Shown in pieces: positions 17,368-24,634 of a DNA stretch of 64,000 nt. Under the pieces are notes generated by a model, which was not told the origin of the DNA, did not search any database, and saw only the letters and a program-made list of their open reading frames with translations. Source of the DNA: JBEGHD01 sp049334165. Lineage in GTDB: Bacteria; Bacteroidota; Bacteroidia; Flavobacteriales_D; Sanyastnellaceae. Position numbers and translations under genes: made by a program. The stretch lies in assembly GCA_049334165.1 (NCBI GenBank), contig JBEGHD010000002.1, one strand, 5' to 3'. How positions within the stretch are numbered: position 1 is the first letter of the stretch; each line of letters opens with the position of its first letter.

Positions 17368-19779
17368 TTACTTTTTCCCTTCCTCCTCCGCAGAGTCCCC
17401 GTACATCTCCGGGCCGCCTCCGTAGCCATAGCCGTAGTTGAAGCCATAGCCATATCCGTATCCGTACTTGTACGCGTATTTCTGATAATAGTACTTCCAG
17501 CGTTTTTGTCTGAGGTTGTTTAGGGCTAAACTGACGTGCTCAAGATTGTTTTGCTCCAGGGTCTCTTCCAGGAAGTTCACTCCCTGTTTCGTGGCCTTTA
17601 GGGTATTGAGCACAAAGATTCCCGTATCCGCGTATTTCAACAGCACATAAGCATCGCTGATCATCATGGCCGGTGGCGTATCTATTATCAGATAGTCGTA
17701 TTCATTTTTGAGTTCTGAAAGCATTTCCCTCACTTTATCGTTGAGCACAAGTTCCGAGGCATTTGGTGGCACAGGACCGGCATTCAGAAAGTTGAGGTTC
17801 TCTATAGTTGTCTTTTTAATTGCTTCGCGATATTCTTTTCGACCACTCAGGTAGGCGGTTATTCCACCTTTGTTTTCCATCTCAAAGACCTTGTGAGCCC
17901 GCGGCTTGTGGAGGTCAAAGTCGAGCATCAAAACCTTTTTGCCTGCTCGGGCAAGAATCGTAGCCAGATTTGTGGAGGTGAATGTCTTTCCTTCTCCGGG
18001 ATGGAGTGAAGTAATGAGAATAATTTTATTCTTCTCATCGCCCGTTAGCATGTACTGTAGATTCGTTCGGATCGTACGGAAAGACTCTGTAATTGCAGAT
18101 CGCGGGTCGCTCAGAACTACCAGAGGTTCTTCATCAATTTCTTTATAGTGCGGAATGCCACCTATAACCGGAATACTAGAAAGGCGTTTGAGGTCACGTG
18201 TATTTTCAATTCGTTCGAAGAAGAAAACTCTGATAAGCCCAATGAGTAGCGCTATGAAAAAACCTCCACCAAGTGCCAGGTAATGAGTTCGTGAGGTATT
18301 TGGTCCAATTCTTCCCTGACTCCGTGCAGTTTCGATAATACTTGTTTGTGGAATGATAGCCGCTCTGGCGATAACTGTATTGGCTTTCTTTTCGAGTAAG
18401 AATTCAAGCAATCCTTCATTGACAGTCATTTTTCTCTCGATACCAATAATATCGCGTTGAGACTTTGGCACGTTTCGTAACTCATACTCCAACTGATCTA
18501 TTTGCTTATCGATGTCGCTAATACGAGACTTGAGCGCTTTTCTTGAATCTTGAGTGTATCGTAGAATTGAGGCCTTAATCCTATTAATTGTCGAATCCGC
18601 TTTCTGTACAGTTAGGTTAGCTTCTTTATTGTCAATCAGAAGTTGTTCCCTTTCTATCTGTTTTCTGTAAAGGGTCGCTAATTGATCACTAAGCATTTCG
18701 TCTTCCCCGAGAATTAGAGCATTAGGTGGTAGAGATATATCCTTTCCGGAGGACTGGTATAGGTATTCTTCAAGAGAGTTCACGGACTCAAGTGTAAGTT
18801 GCAGTTGACGCTTTTCTTGTTCGAAGTTAGTCAATGCCATGAACGATTCATCCTGCTCTCGGGTAAGATCAAGAATTTGGTTTCTATCTCTATAGGTCTG
18901 CATTTCCTGCTCAAGGGAATCCATGATTGACTCTAGTTCATTAAGCTGTCGGTTTATGTACTCTTCAGTGTTCTTACTGATTCTTATCTGAGACTCCAAA
19001 GAGTAATCGATATAAGTATCTGTTAGAGTATCGAGAAAAGTCTTTGCATTTGAAGCCAATTGATCTTCAGCTGTGAGTGTAAGTATGCTTGTAAATTCAA
19101 GATTGTTGATGTTCAGTGACCGCTTGTACTTACCTACAAGGTAATTAAGAGGGTGAATTTGAATTCTAAAAACTCTCTCTTTTTGGTTACGCATCATCTC
19201 GTCATTAAAGAGCGGATTCTTAATTAACTTGATGGTGTAATGGGCGGTTTGCACAAATTCCCCAAACTTGTGTGGGTCTTCATGGCTTACGCCATTCAGC
19301 TCATAATCGAGTCGGTAAGTGTTTTCGTTAAGTATTTTTATGTCGATTGGGCGGTTGTGAAGGGCCGGGGTCATTTTATTGGGGTCGGCTTCTACTTGAA
19401 ATGGTTTAAACCCCGTAACTTGAGTAGTCGTCCAGCGGCCTACAAGGTGGTAGGACACCTCGAAGTCAAGTTTCTGTAGCACGTCTTCAATCATATCGTA
19501 AGAAGACAGGATGCGCTTTTGGTTGGTGACGTCAGCATAAGCCTGCATGTATCCAAGACGCGAATAAATCTGCGACTGGTAGTCGTAGGTGTCGTCACTT
19601 TTGAGGAGGATTTCCGTCTTGGCAGCGTATACGTCCGGTAGGCGCATCGTGTAGAGATAGGCTGCGCCAAAGAAGATGGCCGGCAAGATCACCATCAAAT
19701 ACCAGTTCTTGCCGATAAACTTAAATACCGGTACGAGATCTTCCGGGTCGAAAAAATTGTTTTTCCTGTTTGGGGCCAT
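17368..19779 (-). CDS. Wzc-type polysaccharide co-polymerase and BY-kinase
   Basis: The protein has 803 residues. An N-terminal Wzz domain has a first membrane helix at about 29-48 (WYLMVILPAIFFGAAYLY). A long periplasmic part is rich in coiled coil (about 260-430), and a second helix (YLALGGGFFIALLIGLI) follows. The cytoplasmic tyrosine kinase has Walker A GEGKTFTSTN near 595, Walker A' VLMLDFD near 616 and Walker B LIIDTP near 697. The C-terminus (about 763-790) is an unusually regular Tyr-Gly tract, KYGYGYGYGFNYGYGYGGG, the autophosphorylation cluster. It controls chain length and export of the capsule or exopolysaccharide made by the genes at 1-16.6 kb. Confidence 0.9.
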   Translation of the reverse strand: MAPNRKNNFFDPEDLVPVFKFIGKNWYLMVILPAIFFGAAYLYTMRLPDVYAAKTEILLKSDDTYDYQSQIYSRLGYMQAYADVTNQKRILSSYDMIEDVLQKLDFEVSYHLVGRWTTTQVTGFKPFQVEADPNKMTPALHNRPIDIKILNENTYRLDYELNGVSHEDPHKFGEFVQTAHYTIKLIKNPLFNDEMMRNQKERVFRIQIHPLNYLVGKYKRSLNINNLEFTSILTLTAEDQLASNAKTFLDTLTDTYIDYSLESQIRISKNTEEYINRQLNELESIMDSLEQEMQTYRDRNQILDLTREQDESFMALTNFEQEKRQLQLTLESVNSLEEYLYQSSGKDISLPPNALILGEDEMLSDQLATLYRKQIEREQLLIDNKEANLTVQKADSTINRIKASILRYTQDSRKALKSRISDIDKQIDQLEYELRNVPKSQRDIIGIERKMTVNEGLLEFLLEKKANTVIARAAIIPQTSIIETARSQGRIGPNTSRTHYLALGGGFFIALLIGLIRVFFFERIENTRDLKRLSSIPVIGGIPHYKEIDEEPLVVLSDPRSAITESFRTIRTNLQYMLTGDEKNKIILITSLHPGEGKTFTSTNLATILARAGKKVLMLDFDLHKPRAHKVFEMENKGGITAYLSGRKEYREAIKKTTIENLNFLNAGPVPPNASELVLNDKVREMLSELKNEYDYLIIDTPPAMMISDAYVLLKYADTGIFVLNTLKATKQGVNFLEETLEQNNLEHVSLALNNLRQKRWKYYYQKYAYKYGYGYGYGFNYGYGYGGGPEMYGDSAEEEGKK

Positions 19780-20387
19780 GCGCCTTATCTAACTACTTGC
19801 TTTTTGGAAAATTGCGACAAAGGTATTGGTTTTTTAAACCTGTGAGCAAAGAAACGAATTTTGGGTGATTGAGGGACTAAGGTGATTGGGGTAATTAAGT
19901 AGACTAAGGTAACTGTGGGATTGAGAGGCTATTCAATTACGAATGATAAATTACGAATTATGAGTTGCTCGCAGCTAGTGTAGTCTACTGGGCGAGCTTC
20001 CTTTAGCATGAGGATTATCGTGGTTGAGCGCTGGCAATTCCCTTTAGGGACCTAGGGAAGCGGGGGCTCTTAACGAAAAGTAATTGAGGTGACTAGGGTA
20101 CTTAGGGTAACTAAGGAAAACTTGATCAACGTGATGTTCTCAATACTCACACTCACACTCAAGCTGGATTGGCTCGTTCCTTCAGGGGAAAGTGGTGGCA
20201 AAAACATAATCGGTCAACTAAATCGTGCTCACTCTCACTCTCACACTCACTCTGATCACCGTAGGTCCCTGAGTGATTCTGACGGAGGAAGAATTGTATC
20301 GAAGGGCCGGAAAACCAAAACCGATTTCTTTTCGTTCATTACTGTCGAACGAATTGCTTAATTTCGTCCTTGAAAAATTGAAAACTC
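19780..20387. repeat. Intergenic region with degenerate composite repeat, copy B
   Basis: The divergent gap between the Wzc-like gene and the exosortase locus holds repeat debris and no convincing gene. GTAATTGAGGTGACTAGGGT and CTTGATCAACGTGATG (20083-20130) precede two simple tracts (ACTCACACTCACACTC near 20143, CACTCTCACTCTCACACTCA near 20228). GAGTGATTCTGACGGAGGAA near 20272 also occurs, slightly changed, near 21493. A TAATTTCG near 20355 is a weak -7-like sequence before the PID-tailed gene. Confidence 0.55.
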
Positions 20388-20615
20388 ATGCTACGTAGAT
20401 TTTTAGCGCTTTTAACGATTACAGCTTTCTTTTGTTTGCCTATTACTGCTCTGGGGCAGGATACTCCAGATGATCCATGTGACCCCACTCCAAATTGTAA
20501 CGACAACCCTTTCGGGTGTCCATGCGTGCCAATCGATGGTGGTGTGTCTTTCTTGATCGCTGCCGGTGTAGCTTACGGTGGTAAGAAGGCATTTGACGTT
20601 TACAAAAATCGCTAG
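20388..20615 (+). CDS. Small exosortase target with PID-type C-terminal sorting signal
   Basis: The protein has 75 residues. A signal peptide (RRFLALLTITAFFCLPITA, cleavage near ALG-Q) is followed by a short Asp/Pro/Cys-rich mature part with five cysteines. The last third is a tripartite sorting signal: PIDGG at about 52-56, a hydrophobic segment VSFLIAAGVAYG, and a basic tail GKKAFDVYKNR. It lies 6 bases before an exosortase gene. That is the standard arrangement of exosortase systems, and I recall PID-CTERM as a named signal paired with exosortase X in Bacteroidetes. If cleaved at the signal, the released product would be only about 30 residues. Its function is unknown. Confidence 0.8.
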   Translation: MLRRFLALLTITAFFCLPITALGQDTPDDPCDPTPNCNDNPFGCPCVPIDGGVSFLIAAGVAYGGKKAFDVYKNR

Positions 20616-20621
20616 TCGCCA

Positions 20622-21149
20622 GTGAAGGAGCTCCTTCGCAATCCTATACTTCGTTTTCTCGTTTTGGGCACGGGCATTTATTTGCTGTGGTATTTCCTTT
20701 ATGCCTATTGGGTGAAACCCGACCTTCCGGTGGATGAGCGAATTATCGACAATCTCATTGCTATTAATGAATGGGTGCTTTCTGCTGTGGGGTATACCAT
20801 GATAGAATACTCCGATTCTCTTTTCGATGTTCACAAAACGGGCATTGCCGGCAGCACAGGGGTTTTGATAGGTCCTGAGTGCGATGGAATGGTTCTCTTT
20901 GGGCTGTTCATTGCTTTCATTGTCGCTTTCCCCGGGCCCTGGAAGCATAAGCTTTGGTTTATTCCTATGGGACTTATCAGTATTCACCTTATCAACTCGC
21001 TCCGTGTAATCGCACTGGTCCTCATTCAATATTACCGTCCACAGTGGCTCGCGATCAATCACGATTACACGTTTACCATCATCGTTTATGCCTTTGTCTT
21101 TTTGCTGTGGTACTTGTGGGTGAATAAATTTTCTCCGTTGAAGAGTTAG
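20622..21149 (+). CDS. Exosortase family protein (XrtX/XrtF-like)
   Basis: This 175-aa integral membrane protein starts at a GTG 6 bases after the PID-tailed gene. The conserved exosortase residues are in order: C87 in IGPECDGMVLFG, R128 in INSLRVIALVLIQYY and H147 in INHDYTFTIIVYAF. Each is at the mouth of a membrane helix. These Cys/Arg/His residues form the proposed transpeptidase-like site that cuts the C-terminal signal of target proteins and transfers them to a surface acceptor. The length matches the compact Bacteroidetes exosortases rather than the roughly 280-residue EpsH core. The exact subfamily (XrtX or XrtF) is from memory. Confidence 0.8.
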   Translation: MKELLRNPILRFLVLGTGIYLLWYFLYAYWVKPDLPVDERIIDNLIAINEWVLSAVGYTMIEYSDSLFDVHKTGIAGSTGVLIGPECDGMVLFGLFIAFIVAFPGPWKHKLWFIPMGLISIHLINSLRVIALVLIQYYRPQWLAINHDYTFTIIVYAFVFLLWYLWVNKFSPLKS

Positions 21150-21598
21150 GTAACTCCCTTCTACGCTAAAGCTTCGAAGGGCGAAGAAGGTAATTGGGGT
21201 AATTAGGGAGATTGATCAACGAAATGCTTCTCCATACTCACATTGCATTTCTCACAGAGTTTATGAGGTTTTACAGAGCTCACGGAGCAATCTCATGGAA
21301 TTGGAAAGTCAGGATAAAGCATTGTGGTCTTATACCTGTACTCTGCGCTCAGGCTTGCCCCTTTAGGGGTTAGGGGCGCAGCAGGGCTGAGGATCATTCT
21401 TCGATACACGTCACTTCGATAAAACACCTCCTAAAGTCGGTGCCACTCAGTGACTGATATCGTTATTGCTAAAACGTATTGTAGGTCATTGTATGATTCT
21501 GACAGAGGAAGTAATGGATCGAAAGGTTTGAAATAAGGGCGAAATCCTCCTCGCTCTCACTTTCATTCTCACTCTGAATTTCTCCTACATTTGACCCA
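21150..21598. repeat. Composite intergenic repeat, copy C
   Basis: The 449 bases between the exosortase and its companion gene contain no gene. Blocks in order are CTACGCTAAAGCTTCGAAGG (near 21162), GGTAATTGGGGTAATTAGGG, TTGATCAACGAAATGCTTCT, CTCACAGAGTTTATGAGG...CACGGAGCAATCTCATGG (hairpin block, 21249-21355), GATACACGTCACTTCGATAA and CACTCAGTGACTGAT. The order is the same as in copies A and D. The repeat separates two genes that would otherwise form an operon, so it may be an insertion. Confidence 0.6.
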
Positions 21599-22165
21599 AT
21601 GAAAAAAACCGGAAGGAAAAGAGTTTACAGGCTTTCAGCCATCGGGCTGTTGATCGTGATGCTGGCTTTTGGTTTTTATCAGGAGCGCGTCAAGATCGGG
21701 ATGAACTTCTATCTCGATCTCGGTGATCGGGTTAGCGGATTTTACAATGAATCTCCGGAAAAAAGAGAAGAGCTGTTTTTCCAGTACCGCCATCGAATGA
21801 ATCGCGATCCATACAGCAGCAGTATTCACCTGAGTTGGCTCAATCATTTTGATCGCTCAACGATATCGGCTCTAAAATGGGTTTTTACGCTGGTCTTCAC
21901 TATAGTTCATCTCGGGCTTGCCATGGCTATCTTATGGCTTTGGTTTGGCGAGAGGAAATATCTTCGCTGGTTGGTGTTGTTCTACGGAGTGGTTTTCGTG
22001 CTGGCAGGAGCGATCTTCATCTTTGGCAAACTCACAGGAACCCACGATGCCACCTATCAGGTCACCAGAAAGTTGATGGGCGCCCTTCAGTCGGCTGTGC
22101 CTTTAATGGTGTTTTTTCCTGTTGTGATTTTTCACCGGAGGTTGGATAATTCCCTACTACGCTAA
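21599..22165 (+). CDS. Exosortase-associated membrane protein (candidate XrtX/XrtF partner)
   Basis: The protein has 188 residues. One N-terminal helix (LSAIGLLIVMLAFGFYQE) is followed by an outer domain with a conserved-looking patch, FYNESPEKREELFFQYRHR. Three further helices follow at about 92-112, 119-140 and 160-178. Small exosortases of Bacteroidetes are commonly followed by a membrane partner of this size and topology, and this gene is the nearest downstream on the same strand. The last codons (CTA CTA CGC TAA) lie inside a dispersed CTACGCTAAAGCTTC repeat, so the repeat supplies the stop codon. The C-terminal residues may not be ancestral. The partner role is inference. Confidence 0.65.
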   Translation: MKKTGRKRVYRLSAIGLLIVMLAFGFYQERVKIGMNFYLDLGDRVSGFYNESPEKREELFFQYRHRMNRDPYSSSIHLSWLNHFDRSTISALKWVFTLVFTIVHLGLAMAILWLWFGERKYLRWLVLFYGVVFVLAGAIFIFGKLTGTHDATYQVTRKLMGALQSAVPLMVFFPVVIFHRRLDNSLLR

Positions 22166-22188
22166 AGCTTCAGCGACAGCGTGCGTAG
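22157..22188. repeat. Short dispersed hairpin repeat (CTACGC...GCGTAG)
   Basis: CTACGC at 22157-22162 pairs with GCGTAG at 22183-22188 around an AAGCTTCAGCGACAGC centre. Related CTACGCTAAAGCTTC sequence occurs near 16826, 21162 and 46106. The stop codon of the exosortase-associated gene is inside it. It could act as a weak terminator or be a remnant of the larger repeat. Confidence 0.5.
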
Positions 22189-22228
22189 GCGCAAGCTTCA
22201 GCGAAAGTGTAAACTCACGCTGTATAGT

Positions 22229-22421
22229 CCTCCCCCGGCCTGCGGCCACCCCCTCCAGCGGGGGACATAGCGTTGGCCAAATTCATTTGAGAGAAACTCA
22301 AAACTCTTCAATGCGATGTCAGAACTTGCAATAGAGTTTCAGGTCACTCGAGAGCTGTCCTCCTTTGGAGGAGGTGGCTGGAGCTTCGGAGCTTTGCGGA
22401 GAAGTGGAAGTCGGAGGAGGA
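22229..22421. repeat. MITE-like palindromic repeat, copy 3
   Basis: The left end, CCTCCCCCGGCCTGCGGCCA, is identical to copy 1 over its first 28 bases. The centre again has ACATAGCGTTGGCC and AACTTGCAATAGAGTTTCAG. The right end (GGCTGGAGCTTCGGAGCTTT, then GAAGTCGGAGGAGGA) matches copy 2. Copy 3 therefore links the two types. Confidence 0.75.
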
Positions 22422-22800
22422 CACATTAGCCATAAGGTAATTGAGGTGACTGGGGTAATGTTGGTAATTAAGACAGCTTGATCAGCGGAAATGCTCCTCC
22501 CTACTCAAACTCCAACTCACTCTGTTTTCTCACAGAGCATGGGAGGTTTCACAGAGCGCACGGAGCAATCTTGCTTTACAGAAGCATTCCTGAACTTTTC
22601 AACGAAACCGCTCTGTGGACTCCGTGCTTCTTCTCTGTGTTCTCAGCGAGAACCACCCGTAGCTGCGCGCCTTCATGAACCTTAATGAAAGCGACTGATT
22701 TTTCTTAATGTTTTCAAGACACGTCACTTTGATACAATCCTCCCTTTAGTCGGATCTTTCAGTGAACAAGCCCGAATCACTCAGTGATCAGTCGTTGGGA
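22422..22800. repeat. Composite intergenic repeat, copy D
   Basis: Blocks in order are GGTAATTGAGGTGACTGGGG, CTTGATCAGCGGAAATGCTC, CTCAAACTCCAACTCACTCT, the imperfect hairpin CACAGAGCGCACGGAG...CTCTGTGGACTCCGTG (22528-22655), and CCCGTAGCTGC through CTTAATGAACCTTAATG to GAACAAGCCCGAATCACTCA (22655-22790). This parallels copy A almost block for block. No coding region was found between 22166 and 22812. Confidence 0.65.
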
Positions 22801-22812
22801 AAACGGATTTAT

Positions 22813-23229
22813 TTAGCTCCGAAATACAGCTGTTGGATCTTCAAAAGATTTGAATTCGATTACGTTCCCATCGGGGTCCTGAATCATCATGGTTTTTTGT
22901 TCGCCTGCTTCGCCCGGGAAAACAGTCTGCGGTTCAACTAAAAATCGAACTTTTTCTTCCGTGATTTTGTCTTTGAGCACATGCCAGTCGTTCCAGGCTA
23001 AGATCACCCCAAAGTGATTGGCGGGAAACATAGTTTTGGGGTGGAAGAAATTGGGCTGTGCACCCTCTTTGGCGGCAACAAACTGGATGGTGAGTTGGTG
23101 ACCAAAAAAATCGTAGTCGGTCCAGGAGTTGCCACTGCGGCCCTGAGGGCAGTCTAAAAACTCTCCGTAGAATTTTTTTGCAGCATCGAGGTTCTTAGTT
23201 GCAAATGCGATGTGAAATCTACCTGTCAT
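22813..23229 (-). CDS. VOC-superfamily (glyoxalase/bleomycin-resistance-like) protein
   Basis: This 138-aa protein has the paired beta-alpha-beta-beta-beta modules of the vicinal oxygen chelate fold. It starts FHIAFATKNLDAAKKFYGEF, contains HFGVILAWNDWHVL in the middle, and ends MIQDPDGNVIEFKSFED, where the Glu of the terminal DPDGNxIEF motif is a standard metal ligand. It probably binds a divalent metal and acts on a small molecule; no reaction can be assigned. It is the last gene of the minus-strand polyamine run, 34 bases after the acidic protein gene. Confidence 0.8.
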   Translation of the reverse strand: MTGRFHIAFATKNLDAAKKFYGEFLDCPQGRSGNSWTDYDFFGHQLTIQFVAAKEGAQPNFFHPKTMFPANHFGVILAWNDWHVLKDKITEEKVRFLVEPQTVFPGEAGEQKTMMIQDPDGNVIEFKSFEDPTAVFRS

Positions 23230-23263
23230 GGTTCTTTAATCTATAGATATTTGGATGCCCGAA

Positions 23264-23578
23264 CTACAAGTCGTCATCATCATCATCGTCATCGTTATCT
23301 CCTGAATCTTCGAGGTCTTCGGAAGAGAAGTCGCCTACATCTTCGCCAATTTCGAAGTCGTCATCAGTGAAGTCGTCAATTTTCGCGAGCATCTTATCGC
23401 TGATTTTGATGAGGTAAATGGTGTCATCCGTTTTTACTTCCAGAGCGCGAATGTAATCGCCCTTCGGGGTAGTGAAAGAGATGATGTTGTCTTCGTCAAA
23501 CCCTTCAGGATACTGTTTCTCCAGTAGCTGAAGTTGTTCTTTTGTGATGGTCTGATAGTCTTTGATGATCCTTTTCAT
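23264..23578 (-). CDS. Small acidic protein with poly-Asp tail
   Basis: This 104-aa protein is of no family I can name. The N-terminal 70 residues look folded (KDYQTITKEQLQLLEKQYPE, then FTTPKGDYIRALEVKTDDT). From about residue 70 it becomes strongly acidic and ends SGDNDDDDDDDDL. The Asp run is encoded by a GTC/ATC (GAY) triplet tract at 23265-23292, a site that could change length by slippage. It has no signal peptide. It follows the deoxyhypusine-synthase-like gene on the same strand after 76 bases. A cation- or polyamine-binding role would be speculation. Confidence 0.65.
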   Translation of the reverse strand: MKRIIKDYQTITKEQLQLLEKQYPEGFDEDNIISFTTPKGDYIRALEVKTDDTIYLIKISDKMLAKIDDFTDDDFEIGEDVGDFSSEDLEDSGDNDDDDDDDDL

Positions 23579-23654
23579 GGAAACTCTTTTTATCGAATAA
23601 ATCAGTTACAAGTTTAAAATAGATTTTGGATTGCGCTGCAAATGCAGGAAAAAA

Positions 23655-24632
23655 TTAACGGTTAAGAATCCATGCAAACATCAGCGGAGCTACAATCGTG
23701 GCATCGGACTCAACTATGAATTTTGGAGTGTCTTTATCCAACTTCCCCCAGGTGATCTTTTCATTTGGCACCGCACCGGAATAGCTTCCATAACTAGTAG
23801 TCGAGTCTGAGATCTGGCAGAAATAGCTCCAAAAAGGAATGTCGGTCATTTCCATGTCCTGATACAACATCGGCACTACACAGATCGGGAAATCTCCGGC
23901 AATTCCTCCACCGATTTGGAAAAATCCAACTCCGGCACCATCACTGTTTTTTGCATACCAGTCGGCCAGAAAAGTCATGTATTCAATTCCCGATTTCATG
24001 GTCGAAGGCTTAAGGTCGCCTTTCATGCAATAAGAAGCGAAGATGTTCCCCATCGTGCTGTCTTCCCATCCGGGTACTACAATCGGCAGATTTTTTTCAG
24101 CGGCAGCCAACATCCACGAGTTTTTTGGATCAATTTCGTAGTACTCTTCCAGCACACCAGAAAGAAGCATTTTGTACATAAACTCGTGCGGGAAATAGCG
24201 TTCGCCATTTTCTTCGGCATCTTTCCAGATCTTGAAAATGTGCTTTTGCAATCTGCGAAAAGCTTCCTCTTCCGGGATGCAGGTGTCGGTAACTCTGTTC
24301 AAACCTCGCTCAAGGAGATCCCATTCTTGAGAAGGCGTGAGGTCGCGGTAATTGGGAACTCGTTCGTAGTGTGAGTGAGCTACCAGGTTCATGATGTCTT
24401 CCTCGAGATTGGCTCCGGTACAGCTGATGATCTGAACCTTGTCCTGACGAATCATTTCTGCAAATGATTTTCCCAGTTCGGCAGTACTCATGGCTCCAGC
24501 CAGGGTTACCATCATTTTGCCGTTTTTAGCGAGGTGAGTTTCGTATCCTTTTGCCGCATCAACGAGCGCAGCAGCATTGAAATGTAAAAAGTTGTCTTCT
24601 ATGAAATTTCTTATCGGGCTGTTTTGTGCCAT
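23655..24632 (-). CDS. Deoxyhypusine synthase-like protein
   Basis: This 325-aa NAD-dependent enzyme of the deoxyhypusine synthase fold has VTLAGAMSTAELGKSFAEMI, IISCTGANLEEDIMNLVAHS and GVGFFQIGGGIAGDFP. The active-site stretch GAVPNEKITWGKLDKDTPK keeps the WGK lysine that forms the enzyme-aminobutyl intermediate in true DHS. Bacteria have no eIF5A, so such homologues are thought to transfer the aminobutyl group to small amines (for example making homospermidine). The gene directly follows the nitrilase-GNAT, agmatinase and arginine decarboxylase genes, which supports a polyamine role. The acceptor is not shown by sequence. Confidence 0.85.
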   Translation of the reverse strand: MAQNSPIRNFIEDNFLHFNAAALVDAAKGYETHLAKNGKMMVTLAGAMSTAELGKSFAEMIRQDKVQIISCTGANLEEDIMNLVAHSHYERVPNYRDLTPSQEWDLLERGLNRVTDTCIPEEEAFRRLQKHIFKIWKDAEENGERYFPHEFMYKMLLSGVLEEYYEIDPKNSWMLAAAEKNLPIVVPGWEDSTMGNIFASYCMKGDLKPSTMKSGIEYMTFLADWYAKNSDGAGVGFFQIGGGIAGDFPICVVPMLYQDMEMTDIPFWSYFCQISDSTTSYGSYSGAVPNEKITWGKLDKDTPKFIVESDATIVAPLMFAWILNR

Positions 24633-24634
24633 GT

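Noticed and set aside
20089..20361. 90-codon frame with HSHTHSDH-like sequence upstream of the exosortase locus
   Set aside because: It is made of simple CTCACTCTCAC repeat tract and lies across repeat blocks; no fold or start signal supports it.
22478..22685. Two overlapping 64-66 codon frames in the gap after the exosortase partner
   Set aside because: Both run through the repeat hairpin block CACAGAG/CTCTGTG and have no protein-like features.
16679..22800. Composite repeats considered as an insertion sequence or retroelement
   Set aside because: No transposase, reverse transcriptase or other open frame lies inside any copy.
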